Assembly (NCBI RefSeq): GCF_004122035.1
Contig: NZ_SAXA01000001.1
Coordinates: 124,001 to 188,000 of the forward strand
Length of the DNA: 64,000 bases
Direction of reading: 5' to 3'
Source: Ancylomarina salipaludis
Lineage (GTDB): Bacteria; Bacteroidota; Bacteroidia; Bacteroidales; Marinifilaceae
The notes beneath the pieces are model-generated. The model made no database searches and had not been told where the DNA came from. It saw only the letters and a list, made by a program, of their open reading frames with translations. Positions 53,878 through 62,231 of this stretch are shown here, piece by piece. Within the stretch, counting starts at the first letter, position 1. Each line of letters begins with the position of its first letter. Both the position numbers and the translations under genes were made by a program.

Positions 53878-54504
53878 TTAAAATTTTAATGTCTTTTTCA
53901 CAAGACCGTTAAAAATTTGTTTGTGTTCTTTCATGAATTCACGCTGAAGTTTTAGCATGTCTTTTGATCGATTTCCTAATCTTCTCAAAGGATGTCCCAA
54001 ATACATTCCCCACTCCGGTAAATTTCTACTGACTAAGGACAATGCGCCAACCGAAGAACCTTTGCCGATTGTAACATCAGGAAGAATAATAGATTCGGCA
54101 CCAATAATTACATAAGATTCAAGCTTTACTGTACCTCGTTTAACCCCCGTGTATTTTTCAGGAATTGTTGGATTCGTAAGGTATTTCCCGGTATAATCAT
54201 CAGATCGGCTATAGATTTTCACCCCTTGCGACAAACCACTATAATCATTAATAAAGATTCCATCGCCGGCTGAAAGCAAACAATACCCGCCAATATGAAC
54301 GTAAGATCCAATTTCGAGAAAACCGTCTCCCACTGCACAAATCGTACAGTAGGCATCAATAATTACATTGTTGCCAATCGCAATATTACTGAGCCCCATA
54401 ATGGTACAATTCCTGGCAATTTTAATATTGTTCCCAAGAGATTTGAAACCTGCATCGGCTAAATCAAGCTCTGTATAATATCCTGTATCGAAAGGATTAT
54501 TCAT
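53878..54504 (-). CDS. Hexapeptide-repeat acyltransferase
   Basis: A 208-aa left-handed beta-helix enzyme: repeats IARNCTIMGLSNIAIGNNVIID, IGSYVHIGGYCLLSAGDGIFINDYSGLSQGVKIYSRSDDY, VIIGAESIILPDVTIGKGSSVGA and the closing MYLGHPLRRLG, as in LacA/CysE-like O-acetyltransferases. It probably acylates a sugar of the polymer or its precursor; as neighbour of the ACP it could use an acyl-ACP, though acetyl-CoA is more usual. Confidence 0.87.
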   Translation of the reverse strand: MNNPFDTGYYTELDLADAGFKSLGNNIKIARNCTIMGLSNIAIGNNVIIDAYCTICAVGDGFLEIGSYVHIGGYCLLSAGDGIFINDYSGLSQGVKIYSRSDDYTGKYLTNPTIPEKYTGVKRGTVKLESYVIIGAESIILPDVTIGKGSSVGALSLVSRNLPEWGMYLGHPLRRLGNRSKDMLKLQREFMKEHKQIFNGLVKKTLKF

Positions 54505-54543
54505 ATTATTCTAATATTAAAGACCTGATTCTATATTTTCACA

Positions 54544-54924
54544 CTATTGAAACACACACGAACCTCCGACTTTGATATACTGAAGATTTTTATATCCAAA
54601 GTTGAAAAGTAAACCAACCGGAGAGTCAATATCTTTTAGACTATTCATAAACAAAATTTCTTGCTCCTCTGACAAAAATGAATGCGTATTTATGCCAACA
54701 ATAATCTTATCAAAACAAATAAATTCATTGCTATCACTCCGAATATCTGCCGAATCTGTTCTTCTGGCATAAGGAATATTTCTTAGCTCTAATTCAAGCT
54801 CAAGCACTTCACTGTAAACATGCTCCTGACAACCGTGTCCCAATTGCTTGTAAATATAATTTACAACTTCAATCAGTTTATTAACCTCTTCTTGATATGT
54901 GCGCTTTTCCATGGTAGGGATCAT
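54544..54924 (-). CDS. GxxExxY family protein
   Basis: A 126-aa protein of the GxxExxY family: INKLIEVVNYIYKQLGHGCQEHVYSEVLELELELRNIPY-like region with G-x-x-x-E-x-x-Y (GCQEHVY), followed by IVGINTHSFLSEEQEILFMNSLK and VGLLFNFG. The fold is related to PD-(D/E)xK proteins, but the biochemical role is unknown. It is found now and then near surface-polysaccharide genes. Here it lies between DUF6266 and the acyltransferase in the same direction. ATG 54924 or 54912 (MEKRTY). Confidence 0.8.
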   Translation of the reverse strand: MIPTMEKRTYQEEVNKLIEVVNYIYKQLGHGCQEHVYSEVLELELELRNIPYARRTDSADIRSDSNEFICFDKIIVGINTHSFLSEEQEILFMNSLKDIDSPVGLLFNFGYKNLQYIKVGGSCVFQ

Positions 54925-54967
54925 TTAAAAATCAATACTGTTTTTACAATCAACTTCTACATTAATC

Positions 54968-55576
54968 TTATCTACAATCAATCCATTCACTTTTGGAGGC
55001 GAGTTGAAGATCCGGATTCCAGAAAAAACAAAACAAATAGGAATAACTAAATTTCTTAAAATCCAGAATAAATGATTCGTTCTCACGAAGAGCATCACAG
55101 GGTATTTCTTTTACGACCCAATCCAAACTCATACCGAATAACTTAAATTGATTTTGCTCACTTGTTTTTTTATCTCGTGAATTATCATCCCAGGCAAATC
55201 GAATAATGGTATCTCCGGCCATCTCTAATCTAAGATTATTAACCTCTCCCAAATTACCAGTCGTTAACTTTAAGCGAGTTATATCCGGGAAACCATCCGA
55301 ATCGAAAGCATGCGTGTTAAGTTTGCAAAATAAGTTTTGCCCACTCATTGAATTTCGTTTGGCTTCAGGATTCCAATAAGGTCTGATCAACTCGTCTAAG
55401 TTTCGACTGACAAACTGAGTTGCAGCCTTAAATTTGCCACGCTGATTTAGCTGGCCAGGCGTTCGAGGATTTTTAACCCTGCTTGGCTTGCTTCTGATGT
55501 AAGTTTTACCATAGCGATTAGAAATAATCACAGGTCCTACAAGTCCGGATAATAATTTGTCTTTAATACTTGCCAT
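54968..55576 (-). CDS. DUF6266 family protein
   Basis: A 202-aa protein starting MASIKDKLLSGLVGPVIISNRYGKTYIRSKP and SRVKNPRTPGQLNQRGKF, the conserved opening of the Bacteroidota-specific DUF6266 family. A C-terminal segment is rich in aromatic residues (FSYSYLFCFFWNP). No signal peptide. Function unknown. It is the second gene after the UpxY antiterminator, 299 bp downstream of it, so it may be part of the exopolysaccharide transcript, but a chance insertion of an unrelated gene is possible. Confidence 0.75.
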   Translation of the reverse strand: MASIKDKLLSGLVGPVIISNRYGKTYIRSKPSRVKNPRTPGQLNQRGKFKAATQFVSRNLDELIRPYWNPEAKRNSMSGQNLFCKLNTHAFDSDGFPDITRLKLTTGNLGEVNNLRLEMAGDTIIRFAWDDNSRDKKTSEQNQFKLFGMSLDWVVKEIPCDALRENESFILDFKKFSYSYLFCFFWNPDLQLASKSEWIDCR

Positions 55577-55875
55577 CCTATTTCTTTGAAACAGTCAGAA
55601 GCAAAAAACTTCCAACTTCATAAATCTATCTTTTCTTCTTAGCTTGTGTATAGTTAAATTTTAGATGAGATTTTTTTTAGAGATTGATTTAGGGGATTGA
55701 AAGACGAATCAACAGAACCCCATTTTCTTACTTGGTATCCTAAGAATAATCAGCTAATGCATATTCAAGATCTCCCTATCGCCATCATATCATCCTTGGC
55801 TTTATCCAAGCTTGTTCAGGAGAGTATCCAGTCTTGTTCCACCCCTGTTTATTTTAAAACAAAAAAAAAATCAAG

Positions 55876-56421
55876 TCAATTTTCGTTGTAAGTAAGCTCG
55901 GCTGGAGTCTTTAATCTTTTCACTTCATCCATTGAAATATCAGCATGTACACAACAACCTAAGCTAATGAAGCGCAGAACAATCCGATGCTGACCACGAA
56001 GTTGTACGAGTTCGCCACGAACTCCCTTTAAAGGACCAATCGTAATTTCAAGATGGTCGCCTTTTTTCAAACTACGAGACGTCAACTCCACATCTCTCTT
56101 CGTATCTTCCAAAAAAAGTTTTAACGAATCAATTTGAGAATCAGGGATAGGTACCGCACGGCCTTCAAAACAAACATAGCGAACAGCCCAGATCGAATTT
56201 ATAGCCTCATAGTATTCACGTTCACTTACTCTCACAAAAATATAAGACGTAAACAGTGGATTTTCAACCCATTTTTTCCGATCGCTCCAAACTCTCAATT
56301 CCTTCTTTAGAGGTAAAAAGACTTCAATGCTTTTATCCAAAAGCTCCTTATACAACTTTTTTTCCGATCGGGATCGGGTATATATGGCATACCACCTATA
56401 ATTTCGTTTAAGTACCTTCAA
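55876..56421 (-). CDS. upxY: UpxY-type NusG-like transcription antiterminator
   Basis: A 181-aa NusG paralogue: NusG N-terminal domain (WYAIYTRSRSEKKLYKELLDKSIEVFLP, FTSYIFVRVSEREYYEAINSIWAVRYV) and a KOW-like C-terminal domain (GDHLEITIGPLKGVRGELV). In Bacteroides, UpxY proteins encoded first in capsule operons let RNA polymerase read through the long leader and operon. Position at the head of about 34 kb of minus-strand polysaccharide genes fits that role. The frame has no ATG; the first usable start is TTG at 56421, with a stop four codons further up. No upxZ gene follows. Confidence 0.9.
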   Translation of the reverse strand: MKVLKRNYRWYAIYTRSRSEKKLYKELLDKSIEVFLPLKKELRVWSDRKKWVENPLFTSYIFVRVSEREYYEAINSIWAVRYVCFEGRAVPIPDSQIDSLKLFLEDTKRDVELTSRSLKKGDHLEITIGPLKGVRGELVQLRGQHRIVLRFISLGCCVHADISMDEVKRLKTPAELTYNEN

Positions 56422-57677
56422 TGTTTTATAATTTAGATATTAGAACTAATCAGATTTTAAAGCAAAAAGGCTTACTAATTAAGATGAGATAAACACAGCT
56501 TCGCTCTTTCAGTCCCATTTTGTATTTCAAAATGGAGCCTATCATTTTATACATTCATAAACAAGATCAAGAAGATCAGTTTTAAAATGTCTTAATAAAT
56601 TTCATTCTGCTTTTCGGATAAACATCAATACCCTAAAGAGGTATTTCAATCAATATTCTTTCGAAAATCCTTATTTACAGGATATACAGAACAAATTATT
56701 TTTGTGTCAAAATGAAAACGTAAGAGTTTTCGTAGAGAGTATCTATCTTAATCAGAGTCGATAAGATAGTGTTCCAATAGATTCCTCTGAATAAAAAACA
56801 AAGGATCTCTATTTACTCTAACATTAAAAGCTAGAGTACCATATTAAAATATAGATGGGGTGATAATAGTACCCAATGGGCATCAGTCTTAATAAACCTA
56901 ATTTTAAAACTACCCGTAAAATAAGATTTGCCTGCCAACTCACAATCAGCAACAGTTTTTCTTGAATCTACTTTAGAGTTTATCATATTTTCTCTTCCCA
57001 CCATATTCTCCAATTCTGAAAATAAAGTAAAATCAATAATAGTTCCCGTTAGGGATAAGAGGTTATAGGATCGTATTGCTAATCTGAACACCATTTCTAT
57101 GGTATTTTTTCACAATCACATTTTGAGTTCTAGTAGCTTTGGTGTATTAAATTTATGGCCTTTTATTTAAATTTGAAGAATATATTTGACCCCCATTTGA
57201 TGAATATGAAATCTAACAAGACAAACTAACTAATTCTCCTGATCGACTAAAATGGGATATTGTTAAGGTCTAAAAAGCAAAATTTGCATCTATTTTAATG
57301 CTTTGAGAACGCTTTAAAAAACAATCAATAAATGATACTGATAAATATCAAAAGACAAGTTTGGATTATGCCAAACTTAGAAATATTCTAAACAAGCTAA
57401 CTTCCAAGATTACATCCAAATACAATACTTATCAAAATATTGAAAATAATCAGCCTAAATAAGATTTTATTTTAATGATTATTCTGATAATTTAACATGG
57501 AAAAGTGCTGAAATTTTATTAATATAGTAGTAGAAATCAATTTATAATTATTTCACTCACTATTTTTAAATGAAAAAATGTAAAAGTGACAGCATAAGTA
57601 ACAACAATCTATATGTATTATCCTGATAGCAAGCAATACAATCCATTAAAAAAACAATAATCCAAAATTATATTCAT
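56422..57677. other. Leader/intergenic region upstream of the exopolysaccharide operon
   Basis: About 1.26 kb of AT-rich DNA. Three hairpins lie within 350 bp of the upxY start: CCATTTT/AAAATGG (56515-56535), GAAAAC/GTTTTC (56714-56731) and CTATCTTA/TAAGATAG (56743-56769). No long inverted repeats of the invertible-promoter kind and no full TAnnTTTG promoter were found. Around 57241-57470 a plus-strand frame with two internal stops weakly resembles a CsbD-type stress protein. An 87-codon minus-strand frame at 56831-57094 has no recognisable character and is not called. Confidence 0.5.
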
Positions 57678-57860
57678 ATGAAAGAACTCTTAGAAAAAGG
57701 CATTAAAATATTTGGAACTAAAACTCGTTTTATAAATTGGATTGAAACTGAAAATGAAGCTTTGGGTGATGTAACTCCTGATTCACTTCTGGATTCAACT
57801 CAAGGCTTATCAATTGTTTATGATTTGTTAATGAAAATTGAAGCCAATAGAGTTTCATAA
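57678..57860 (+). CDS. Short DUF2384 (Xre/MbcA/ParS antitoxin C-terminal domain) protein
   Basis: A 60-aa protein, the only confident plus-strand protein gene in the window. FGTKTRFINWIETENEALGD and VTPDSLLDSTQGLSIVYDLLMKIEAN follow the DUF2384 pattern (aromatic-Trp, Leu-Gly, Pro-x-x-Leu-Leu-x-x-x-x-Gly). In full antitoxins this toxin-binding domain follows an HTH domain, which is absent here, and no RES- or Fic-type toxin gene is adjacent. It could be a short solitary regulator or a remnant. ATG at 57678; the stop is followed by a bidirectional terminator. Confidence 0.6.
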   Translation: MKELLEKGIKIFGTKTRFINWIETENEALGDVTPDSLLDSTQGLSIVYDLLMKIEANRVS

Positions 57861-57947
57861 TCCTCTTACATTATATTCTGCTTTAAATGAAATCCAAATT
57901 TAGATTAAGTCTCATAAAGCGGATCTAAATAAAACTCTGTATACTAA

Positions 57948-57982
57948 AAAGCCCAATCTATTAAAACAATAGATTGGGCTTT
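57948..57982. terminator. Bidirectional intrinsic terminator between convergent genes
   Basis: Perfect 15-bp stem AAAGCCCAATCTATT (57948-57962) / AATAGATTGGGCTTT (57968-57982) with loop AAAAC. It lies between the plus-strand DUF2384 gene and the minus-strand CBM9-like gene and can end both. Confidence 0.85.
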
Positions 57983-58012
57983 AAATATTATAAGCAAATT
58001 ATTTTTAGTTAA

Positions 58013-58666
58013 TTAAGGCTTCTCACAATCTTCAAACCTAAGAATTCCGAATGAAGATGGTATATGAAAATCTGGTTTTTTCGAATCAGGTTCAACCCAG
58101 GAAATCCATCTTAAATCAGCTTGGGGATCCGGCAATTTCATACAATATCCGCGATATAAGCCTGCTTCCAGTTTATTATCTTTCAATAAACCCAGTTCTT
58201 CCAAAGAAGATAAACGAATGGCCCCTTCAACCACATAACCACCTTTATTTTCTGAAGCTGTTACATGAAGATTATCTACACCGGGCCAACTCCACTGGTA
58301 ATCAAAATCCCGATAATATCTGGTCACATAATCCAATACGCGTCCACGAGCATCCATCTCCAGGCAATAGTATGGATTTAGTTCTTCGTTTTGCCTGAAA
58401 AAAATCTCCACACGATCAGAATTTACAACTTCCATCTTATCATCTTCAACAATATAAGTCAAGACTTTAGCATCTTCCACGTCGAATCTAAAGTAAAATT
58501 TATCAGTATCATAAAGAGCCCTGAAACTTGTTTGAGGAGCTATTTCGTCTTCCCAATGAAAACCAAAATCCGTATTTAAATTGGCCTGTTCCCAAATACT
58601 ATCTTTCAACTTACAAGCTGTAATGGGTTGATTAGACGAAAGGCGTTTTACTCGATATATTTTCAT
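58013..58666 (-). CDS. CBM9-like carbohydrate-binding protein
   Basis: A 217-aa protein without signal peptide. Pattern LKDSIWEQA, RALYDTDKFYFRFDVEDA, SDRVEIFFRQNEELNPYYCLEMDARGRVLDY and AGLYRGYCMKLPDPQADLRWISWVEPDSKKPDFHIPSSFGILRF fits the CBM9_2/DOMON-like sugar-binding domain common in Bacteroidota, often ending near FHxPSSFG. It is probably cytosolic or unusually exported. Next to the amino-sugar genes but separated by a terminator at 58701-58741, so it is its own transcription unit. Ligand unknown. Confidence 0.8.
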   Translation of the reverse strand: MKIYRVKRLSSNQPITACKLKDSIWEQANLNTDFGFHWEDEIAPQTSFRALYDTDKFYFRFDVEDAKVLTYIVEDDKMEVVNSDRVEIFFRQNEELNPYYCLEMDARGRVLDYVTRYYRDFDYQWSWPGVDNLHVTASENKGGYVVEGAIRLSSLEELGLLKDNKLEAGLYRGYCMKLPDPQADLRWISWVEPDSKKPDFHIPSSFGILRFEDCEKP

Positions 58667-58700
58667 TGAAAAGGGATATTAGGTGATGAACACGTAAAAG

Positions 58701-58741
58701 TAAAAAAATAGGATTGAAGGCAAAAATCCTCCAATCCTATT
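58701..58741 (-). terminator. Intrinsic terminator of the amino-sugar operon
   Basis: Stem AATAGGATTG (58707-58716) / CAATCCTATT (58732-58741) with a partial inner AGG/CCT stem. On the minus strand it is followed by a run of seven T, 19 nt after the NagB/PIG-L stop codon. Confidence 0.85.
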
Positions 58742-58759
58742 CCATTTTAGAGTGTGGAT

Positions 58760-61087
58760 CTAAAACGGATTTTCTTCAACTGCTTTTTCCAAGTCTTGTG
58801 CCATAGCAACAAACTCATCAGCATTCATTTCTTTCATATAAACAAGTCCATGTGTTGCACGAACTAAGGGATGATTGTTTTCGTAGAAAAAGTTCTTACC
58901 CAACAACATCTGTATCTGTTTCAATTGATTAACCCAGACCTTTTGTGTCAACTCATTGAATTTCCCGTCATATTCATAACTTGGGAAAGATGCATTCACT
59001 TGACTCATATACGCTTCGGTAAAAGAATTCTCAAGCACATCAAGCGCATTCAACGAAACCGGAACAATGGTATCAGCATCAGCAGGATGGTATTTAAACC
59101 ATACATTTCGATAACCGATAATACGTAAATTCGACAAATCGGCCTCTTCTTTCCATTCTTTCACAGCACCCGCGATGGCTTGCAAAACTTTATAATGCGT
59201 ATCAGGTCCGGAGCCCTCAGGATCCATGGCCAAACTAATAGTGGTTGGTTTATACTTTCTGAATTCTTCGAGAACAGGAAGCATATCACGATTCTTTTCA
59301 GGCGTCTCTGTAAAGACATCCCCCTTATAAAATCCCAATCGCAAATGATGAATATTCTTAACCGGTGTTCCAAAATGAGCCCAAACCAACTCTTCTTCAA
59401 ACTCACGAATCATTCCCTTCATTCGCTGCACTTCAGGCGAATTTTTTCCGCCATCGTAAGAACTTTCAAGCTCGTCGATAATGTTTTTAATGGTCACATC
59501 CAGATTTGCTTTATCAGTCACTTTCCAGGTATCAACAATAGCACGAACCAGACGATGACACAATCCTCTTCGTTTTCCGCTCGTGTTACGATCAGCCACG
59601 GAATTCAAGAAATGATAAACATCCTTATCCCATTTCTTAGTATAACCAAGTTCAAAAAAGTCAGGATAATTCAACATCTCAATCTTACCATTTGCGATAA
59701 AATCCTGACATTCTTTTAATACATCAATAACAAAACGATTGGTTACAGCAGTAAAACCGGACGTTAAAACTGAAAAGTGAATTTCGTTACTGGCCGAACG
59801 CATCTGACGATTTGTGTAAGGCATAATCCCCAACATGATATCATCGTGGTGAGGACCTGTATGATAAATCACCTCATTCACATCAGGTTTCATACCCTTC
59901 TCTAATTTCTTTTTGATTGAATCGATTACAGACTGAACTGTGTTTTCGTTCAAATTGGGAATTAAACGGGTATATGGATCAGCCTTTAAATCTTCAAGCG
60001 TCAAATGATGCCCGTATGTGTTTGACTTATTACAAAGATCGATGATTGATTTCTCCGTTTTTGTATGCGTCCAATCTCCTGACTTATAATAACGATTGAC
60101 ACTATCAGTTAATTTGCAAGCCGCACCGGTAGTCAAATAAAAACGACTATTTTTCTGACGCTGCAATACAGTTGCCGGATAAATTGCATCCGGAGCACTT
60201 TCCAATGATCCTTTCACAATATCAGCCTTAGCCTCACCCGCTGCAAAAATAATAGAAACGGCATCCGGATTATGCGTAATGGTATCCAATCCGATGGTAA
60301 TAACCAAACGATTTCTCGAAACTTCGATGCCGCCCAAATCACCAGCTGCAACTGCCTGTGTCTCAAAGTTGGTTTTGGTTAATCGTGTGGTAGAATAATG
60401 ATCAGAACCACGTGTATTGAAAGCAATATGACCATCAGGTCCGATACCTCCCAGGAAGAAACCAATACCACCCTTTTCACGGATTTGATGCTCGTATTCG
60501 GTACACCAATTATCAATCATGAAAATTGATTTTTGTTGCATTTCTTCCACGACACTCTTAGCATCGCGGTAACGCAATGACAAATCGATATTGTAATCAG
60601 GAAAAACTTCCAGAAAGTGTTTATTATCCACCAATGGAATTTCGTTAGAATTGATTAATAAAGAGTTCTTCTCTTCCAAACCAAAACCTTTGATATAATA
60701 GTTCATCACATAATTGTAGAAACTATTGTGCTGAGCCGGATTGATGGGATAAAATTCATCGATCTGAACAAATTCCAAACCTCGAAGATCCGGCTTAACC
60801 ATATTGCCTAAACCGTATTTGCTACGAATATCCAGTCCCTTATTATTGTTCCAGTTCTCAAGCAGATACTGCGTATATTTAATAAAATACTCGGGTGTTT
60901 TTCCCGTAGGCAAACTGATAACTCCTTGAGGATTTTGATCAGCCCACTCCAAAAAACGAAGTGAAGTCATCAAACCCAATTTCGGAAAATTATCAACCTC
61001 TACATAAGGAATTTTTGTGGTGATCTCCCCAACACCAGACAATTCGTAGAATGCCTGTTCTACTTTTGAATCGAATATATTTTTCAT
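58760..61087 (-). CDS. Glucosamine-6-phosphate deaminase-like protein with PIG-L-type domain
   Basis: A 775-aa two-domain protein. Residues about 20-340 form the NagB/6-phosphogluconolactonase fold: ISLPTGKTPEYF, FVQIDEFYPINPAQHNSF, GGIGPDGHIAFNTRGSDHYSTTRLT near 215-245. Residues about 400-660 form a PIG-L/LmbE-like deacetylase domain with the metal-binding start YHTGPHHDDIMLGIMP near 412. The fusion is a standard Bacteroidota arrangement annotated as glucosamine-6-phosphate deaminase. It would convert GlcN-6-P to fructose-6-P, with the second domain perhaps removing N-acetyl groups. It lies 4 nt downstream of the NahK-like kinase. Confidence 0.88.
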   Translation of the reverse strand: MKNIFDSKVEQAFYELSGVGEITTKIPYVEVDNFPKLGLMTSLRFLEWADQNPQGVISLPTGKTPEYFIKYTQYLLENWNNNKGLDIRSKYGLGNMVKPDLRGLEFVQIDEFYPINPAQHNSFYNYVMNYYIKGFGLEEKNSLLINSNEIPLVDNKHFLEVFPDYNIDLSLRYRDAKSVVEEMQQKSIFMIDNWCTEYEHQIREKGGIGFFLGGIGPDGHIAFNTRGSDHYSTTRLTKTNFETQAVAAGDLGGIEVSRNRLVITIGLDTITHNPDAVSIIFAAGEAKADIVKGSLESAPDAIYPATVLQRQKNSRFYLTTGAACKLTDSVNRYYKSGDWTHTKTEKSIIDLCNKSNTYGHHLTLEDLKADPYTRLIPNLNENTVQSVIDSIKKKLEKGMKPDVNEVIYHTGPHHDDIMLGIMPYTNRQMRSASNEIHFSVLTSGFTAVTNRFVIDVLKECQDFIANGKIEMLNYPDFFELGYTKKWDKDVYHFLNSVADRNTSGKRRGLCHRLVRAIVDTWKVTDKANLDVTIKNIIDELESSYDGGKNSPEVQRMKGMIREFEEELVWAHFGTPVKNIHHLRLGFYKGDVFTETPEKNRDMLPVLEEFRKYKPTTISLAMDPEGSGPDTHYKVLQAIAGAVKEWKEEADLSNLRIIGYRNVWFKYHPADADTIVPVSLNALDVLENSFTEAYMSQVNASFPSYEYDGKFNELTQKVWVNQLKQIQMLLGKNFFYENNHPLVRATHGLVYMKEMNADEFVAMAQDLEKAVEENPF

Positions 61088-61091
61088 TTGA

Positions 61092-62198
61092 CTAACTATT
61101 TTTTAATTGCCGACTACAGGTTTCAACAAAGCTTTTCATCTCCTCAAACTGCTCTTCCATACTCGTTAGTAACTTATATTGTGCATGTGTGCGGATTAAG
61201 TTATGCTCTGTTGATTTTGTTTTATAATATTGATCCCCATCGATATAATCCATCAGAAAACGAAGGACTTGCTCGTACGTTATGTACTTGGCAGAAAAAG
61301 CCAAATATTCCAATTCAGATGCCGTTAAAAACGAGATGGCCTCCTGAAGATAACCTCGGGTAAACCCCTTGAATATTTCGATATCCATACCGACATTTTC
61401 AAGATTTTCATCATCCTCTAACCCGGTATTGGTATACGATCGCATTGCGTCTCCAAAGTCGTTTAAAACGGTACTATTCAACACTGTATCCAAATCGATC
61501 ACGCACAATACATCGCCTTTTTTATCGAATAGAATATTATTGATTTTTGTATCATTATGAGTGACCCGAATCGGAATTGTGCCATTTTCAACCAACGTCC
61601 AGAATTCAAGCATTTCGTCTCTTCTGGTTTCAACCCAGGCAATTTCTTCACTTAAATTTTTCTTGCGTCCAACAGGATCATTTTTTAATATTTCATCCCA
61701 TTGCTCAAAACGATATCTGATATTATGGAACCCGGGAAGAATATCAACCAAGGGATCTTTCATATCCGATAACATGGATTGAAACTTGCCAATTCCCTTT
61801 CCTCCGGCAAAAGCAAGTTCCGGGCTATCAGCAGATTCATAAGTCAGATTATCCTTAATGAAAAGACACATGGTCCAATAATTACCTTCCTCATCAATAA
61901 AGAAAAGGTCATTCTCATCAGTGAAAATAAGTGTCATTGCTTCACGACTGGTATCGCCATCAGCAGCAGTAATTTTAGCTTTTAGATGCGTCGTGACTTT
62001 CTGAATATTCCCCATCATTCCGGGAACATCTTTGAAAATATTTTTATTCTTTCGTTGCAACAAATAATCAGGATCAGTATTCCCAACTGTTTTCACAAAA
62101 AATGTGTCGTTGATAAACCCCTCGCCTAAAGGACGAATATTTTCGATATTCCCCTCAACCTGAAACTTCGATGCAATATAATTTAGATTTCTATCCAT
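61092..62198 (-). CDS. NahK-like N-acetylhexosamine kinase (APH family)
   Basis: A 368-aa kinase of the aminoglycoside-phosphotransferase fold. Start LGEGFINDTFFV (nucleotide loop), then YLLQRKNKNIFKDVPGMM, the catalytic loop VTHNDTKINNILFD (His-x-Asp, Asn) and metal-binding VIDLDTV. Bacteroidota homologues group with N-acetylhexosamine 1-kinase. Together with the NagB protein 4 nt downstream, the permease upstream and the phosphohexose mutase, it suggests salvage of GlcNAc/GalNAc from glycans. Confidence 0.8.
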   Translation of the reverse strand: MDRNLNYIASKFQVEGNIENIRPLGEGFINDTFFVKTVGNTDPDYLLQRKNKNIFKDVPGMMGNIQKVTTHLKAKITAADGDTSREAMTLIFTDENDLFFIDEEGNYWTMCLFIKDNLTYESADSPELAFAGGKGIGKFQSMLSDMKDPLVDILPGFHNIRYRFEQWDEILKNDPVGRKKNLSEEIAWVETRRDEMLEFWTLVENGTIPIRVTHNDTKINNILFDKKGDVLCVIDLDTVLNSTVLNDFGDAMRSYTNTGLEDDENLENVGMDIEIFKGFTRGYLQEAISFLTASELEYLAFSAKYITYEQVLRFLMDYIDGDQYYKTKSTEHNLIRTHAQYKLLTSMEEQFEEMKSFVETCSRQLKNS

Positions 62199-62231
62199 CT
62201 GTTTAAATTAATTTCCCGCAAAATATTCTGC

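Noticed and set aside
55697-55891. 64-codon plus-strand frame next to upxY
   Set aside because: It runs into the upxY gene on the other strand and has no recognisable features.
56831-57094. 87-codon minus-strand frame in the leader region
   Set aside because: No recognisable motif, signal peptide or neighbouring gene link; the composition is like the surrounding non-coding DNA.
57241-57470. Plus-strand frame weakly like a CsbD stress protein
   Set aside because: Two in-frame stops and only vague similarity (KWDIVK, NDTDKY, NKLTSKI); mentioned in the spacer entry but not called a pseudogene.
56422-57677. Invertible capsule promoter of the Bacteroides type
   Set aside because: I found no pair of long inverted repeats around a promoter; only short hairpins are present.
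59180-59719. 179-codon plus-strand frame inside the NagB/PIG-L gene
   Set aside because: The opposite strand encodes an unmistakable two-domain enzyme; the frame has no domain of its own.
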